Source: Candidatus Cloacimonadota bacterium (GTDB taxonomy: Bacteria; Cloacimonadota; Cloacimonadia; Cloacimonadales; TCS61). Taken from it: 7,360 nucleotides of DNA. The translations under genes and the position numbers were made by a program. Shown here in pieces: positions 5,491 through 7,360 of the stretch. Under the pieces are notes generated by a model. That model was not told the origin of the DNA. It worked only from the letters and a program-made list of their open reading frames with translations, and did no database searches. Within the stretch, counting starts at the first letter, position 1. Every line of letters begins with the position of its first letter. The stretch is taken from the NCBI GenBank assembly GCA_003647825.1, contig QMNP01000069.1:1-7360 (forward strand), given 5' to 3'.

Positions 5491-6052
5491 AAAAACCATA
5501 TTACAACTTGCTGAAGAAGAATTTGAACTTCACCCCAAGGCAAACCTCAGAGATTACTACAAACTATTTTTCCAAGGTACATTTGGCCCGGGACATTTCG
5601 TTTCAGATTACCTCTCTGCCATAGATTTTATATACAAAGAGTTGAATGAATCTACCAATTTTGAAACTGATCTTTATCAGAAGATCAATTATCGCCAGAT
5701 CTTTTACAGAGTTAATCTGCTTGCAGTAAAAATGAATTTGATAAGTTTCAATGATTATTATGCAGGTTTTCTGGCCAGCAGCAGATTCAAATCTAATATT
5801 AGCAATGAACAGTGGATATATGAATGGCAGCAAATTGAGAAAATTTTGGAAGCATCTTCTCTGGAAATTCCAAATTTTGAACATGACAGCAATTTCCTGC
5901 AGAGAATATTTTTTGAAAATGAATACGTGATCTCACATTCTCAGGATTTTCGAACTACATATAATCCACATTATCGAATTTTTACACAAACTGAATTTGA
6001 GAAACTTCAGATCAAAGAAATATCATGCAATTCTTATATCTATCAACTCTAA
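5480..6052 (+). CDS. Conserved-looking protein of unknown function with HP...DYYKLFFQG-FGPGH motif
   Basis: A 190-residue soluble protein I cannot name. Features that look conserved are His18 in LHPKANLRDYYKLFFQGTFG (17-36) continuing PGHF (37-40), an aromatic and acidic middle (residues 60-125), and the ending ISHSQDF (151-157) with YNPHYRIF (161-168). The spaced histidines (18, 39, 153, 164) with Asp/Glu neighbours could form a metal or catalytic site, but that is inference. There is no signal peptide or membrane segment. The start is GTG 5480; no ATG occurs in frame until Met85, which would delete the best motif, and GGGGA at 5465-5469 lies 10 bases upstream. It overlaps the radical SAM gene by 11 bases and the next permease gene by 28 bases, so translation is probably coupled on both sides. 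I recall similar GPGH proteins as hypothetical in anaerobes; no function is claimed. Confidence 0.7.
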   Translation: MSFEKTILQLAEEEFELHPKANLRDYYKLFFQGTFGPGHFVSDYLSAIDFIYKELNESTNFETDLYQKINYRQIFYRVNLLAVKMNLISFNDYYAGFLASSRFKSNISNEQWIYEWQQIEKILEASSLEIPNFEHDSNFLQRIFFENEYVISHSQDFRTTYNPHYRIFTQTEFEKLQIKEISCNSYIYQL

Positions 6053-6510
6053 TTTTACTGGTAGTTTCTTTCCTGACGAACAAAAAGAAAACTCAAAAAG
6101 CCATTAAAATAGCTTACAAAAAATTCACTAAGATACTGCCTGCGTTTTTAACTATGCTCATTTTTATCTCGATCGTACTATTTTTAGTGCCGCAGGAACT
6201 GATACTGAAGGTTTTAGGAGGTAGCAATAAATACCTGGGAACTTTTTTTGCCTCTGTTTTAGGATCTCTCACCTTAATGCCGGGATTCATAGCTTTTCCA
6301 CTGGCTGGTATTTTACGTCAGCAGGGGATTCCCTATATGGTTCTTTCTGCTTTCACTTCTACTTTGATGCTGGTGGGAATTCTTACCTTTCCTATTGAAA
6401 AGAAATTTCTTGGCAGCAAAGTAACTATTATCAGAAATGCGATCTTTTTTGTGATCTCTTTAATAGTCTCCGTTGTTATAGGTATCTTATTTGGGGAAAT
6501 TGGCATATGA
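6025..6510 (+). CDS. Permease half, first of a split pair (ArsP_1/DUF318 type)
   Basis: A 161-residue membrane protein with about four to five hydrophobic segments: 3-18, 37-56, 72-97, 105-123 and 134-157. Between the first two is a basic stretch (TNKKKTQKAIKIAYKK, 18-33). The diagnostic stretch is LGSLTLMPGFIAFPLAGILR (79-98) followed by QQG, the G-x-x-x-x-x-P-G-x-x-A-F-P-(L/I)-A-x-(I/V)-L signature of the DUF318/ArsP_1 permease superfamily. Full-length members (about 300-350 aa) carry two such repeats; this protein carries one and its neighbour the other. It should sit in the inner membrane and pair with the downstream half. The substrate is unknown; some members export organoarsenicals, but that cannot be assumed. 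The start overlaps the upstream gene by 28 bases with no clear Shine-Dalgarno. The ATG is chosen because it gives the expected first helix. The stop overlaps the next start (ATGA, 6507-6510). Confidence 0.8.
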   Translation: MQFLYLSTLILLVVSFLTNKKKTQKAIKIAYKKFTKILPAFLTMLIFISIVLFLVPQELILKVLGGSNKYLGTFFASVLGSLTLMPGFIAFPLAGILRQQGIPYMVLSAFTSTLMLVGILTFPIEKKFLGSKVTIIRNAIFFVISLIVSVVIGILFGEIGI

Positions 6511-7016
6511 AGATCAGGAATATCTTATATCTCATTTTCCTGATTTTCCTAGTTACCTCTTATCTGTTTCATTGGGAAAGCGGAGAAAAAATTACTGCTA
6601 ACTTCATTACCTTTGCTTTATCTATGATCAAGATTGTACCTGTAGTTTTTATTTTGATCGGCTTATTTGAAGTTTGGGTAAAGCGGGAAATTATCGAAAA
6701 ACATCTCGGTGAAGATTCATCCTGGTTAGCATTTCTATGGGCTATCTTACTTTCTGGAACAACTATTGGCGGTTTGTATGTAGCTTTCCCCATCGCTGCA
6801 GTACTGCATTCCAAGGGTGCAAAACTAAGTGTAGTATTTACTTACGTAGGAGCTTCAGCTGTGTGCCGAATTCCTATGGCTGTGTTTGAAGCAACCTTTT
6901 TGGGTATAAAATTTACAATAATCCGCTTGCTTGTTTCTCTGCCGCTTATCATTTTATCTTCGGTTATCATGGGAAAGATTCTCACTAAGCAAAAATTCGT
7001 GATCAAAGGAGAATAG
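6507..7016 (+). CDS. Permease half, second of a split pair (ArsP_1/DUF318 type)
   Basis: A 169-residue membrane protein with hydrophobic segments near 5-21, 32-53, 73-100, 105-125 and 135-156. The superfamily signature is LLSGTTIGGLYVAFPIAAVL (81-100) followed by HSKGAKLSVV, which aligns with residues 78-97 of the preceding protein (LGS-LMPGFIAFPLAGIL). The two proteins are therefore homologous halves that most likely assemble as a heterodimer. Unlike the first half it carries a longer N-terminal loop (HWESGEKI, 22-29) and Cys120 in SAVCRIPM, in the segment after the signature; a substrate-binding cysteine is possible but unproven. The start is ATG 6507 with GGGGA at 6493-6497, 9 bases upstream, overlapping the upstream stop by 4 bases, a classic coupled arrangement. 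The substrate cannot be inferred. Confidence 0.8.
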   Translation: MKIRNILYLIFLIFLVTSYLFHWESGEKITANFITFALSMIKIVPVVFILIGLFEVWVKREIIEKHLGEDSSWLAFLWAILLSGTTIGGLYVAFPIAAVLHSKGAKLSVVFTYVGASAVCRIPMAVFEATFLGIKFTIIRLLVSLPLIILSSVIMGKILTKQKFVIKGE

Positions 7017-7020
7017 TTTT

Positions 7021-7360
7021 ATGATAAAACCTATTCGAGTCATTTCTTTTCTAATATTGATTTCATTTATTCTTCAAATATCAGCTCAGGAAATCCAATT
7101 CGGTGATAATAAAAAAGAACCATTAACCGATGGACCTTATATATTTTGGAAAGAATCTGAAGCTGTAGTGAAATACATATTGGAAGATAACTTAGTAAAT
7201 AAATCCTTTAACTTAGCTGATGATGAAACAATGGTTTTCAGTTTGGATGGCCTGGAAGGTGAATTTGAGATTTCCAGAAAAGAGAAACTTCCCGAGCCTT
7301 ACATTTTCAGTAACGTAACCAAAATCTTCGCACTTAGTGATGTGCATGGCCAATTTGATA
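7021..7360 (+). CDS. Periplasmic calcineurin-like metallophosphoesterase (partial, 3' end outside window)
   Basis: The first 113 codons of an exported enzyme. Residues 1-22 form a signal peptide: a basic start (MIKPIR), the hydrophobic run VISFLILISFILQI, and a probable cleavage after ISA before Gln23. An N-terminal beta domain follows (DGPYIFWKESEAVVKYI, 37-53), resembling the D-G-P-Y-(V/I)-F opening of Bacteroidota periplasmic phosphoesterases. The sequence then reaches KIFALSDVHGQFD (101-113), the first metal-binding motif (D-x-H-G) of the calcineurin-like fold, with Asp107 and His109. The remaining motifs (GDxxD, GNH(E/D), HxH) lie beyond the window. It should cleave a phosphate ester outside the cytoplasm; the substrate is unknown. 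The start has AAAGGAG (7005-7011), 9 bases upstream and inside the end of the permease gene, so it is probably the last visible gene of the operon. Confidence 0.85.
   Translation, partial: MIKPIRVISFLILISFILQISAQEIQFGDNKKEPLTDGPYIFWKESEAVVKYILEDNLVNKSFNLADDETMVFSLDGLEGEFEISRKEKLPEPYIFSNVTKIFALSDVHGQFD

Noticed and set aside
5160..5543. 127-codon minus-strand frame opposite the radical SAM 3' end
   Set aside because: Shadow of the winged-helix coding region, no Shine-Dalgarno or promoter, no family pattern.
1..7360. CRISPR arrays, tRNA/rRNA genes, transposases, attachment sites
   Set aside because: No regularly spaced direct repeats, cloverleaf or rRNA motifs, or transposase/integrase frames recognised on either strand.

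Overview
The window is an AT-rich bacterial segment with every recognisable gene on the + strand. It opens on the last 43 codons of a secreted protein whose tail (Ig-like FlgD/type IX sorting style, ending GVYFYKLKVNGKTKASRKCL) is typical of the Fibrobacterota-Chlorobiota-Bacteroidota (FCB) superphylum. That tail, the bifunctional histidine-degradation enzyme, and the Bacteroidota-like periplasmic phosphoesterase at the end suggest an anaerobic FCB lineage, with Cloacimonadota my best guess. This is inference from gene style, not a phylogenetic placement.

Layout. (1) 2-133: 3' end of the surface/secreted protein, closed by a strong hairpin (146-171). (2) 134-395: a gap with no gene but four successive hairpin-forming stretches, the last (307-335) just upstream of a candidate promoter. 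(3) 396-2455: a three-gene unit of a PTS EIIA (fructose/Ntr type), a CPA-type Na+(K+)/H+ antiporter, and a small protein that looks like a PII-like ferredoxin-fold regulator. (4) 2456-2675: a gap of nested inverted repeats that looks like a dispersed repeat or decayed element. (5) 2676-4340: a stand-alone fused glutamate formimidoyltransferase/formimino-THF cyclodeaminase, followed by a perfect 11-bp stem terminator. (6) 4392-4532: a 46-codon reading frame resembling the start of a DUF2721 membrane protein, probably a remnant. (7) 4555 to the window end: a tightly packed operon of a radical SAM protein with a C-terminal winged helix, a conserved protein of unknown function, two half-size permease genes of the ArsP_1/DUF318 type, and the first 113 codons of a periplasmic metallophosphoesterase. 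Junctions overlap by 11, 28 and 4 bases, then a 4-base gap.

How the genes may work together. In the first operon one membrane antiporter is encoded with two soluble proteins of classic sensory families, one read out by phosphorylation (EIIA) and one probably by small-molecule binding (PII-like). This suggests a doubly gated cation/proton exchanger. The formiminotransferase-cyclodeaminase fits histidine or formiminoglutamate fermentation feeding one-carbon units into folate; no other hut gene is visible here. In the last operon the permease appears to be a heteromer of two separately encoded homologous halves, co-expressed with a radical SAM enzyme and an uncharacterised protein whose roles cannot be read from sequence alone. 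No RNA genes, CRISPR arrays, IS transposases or attachment sites were recognised.
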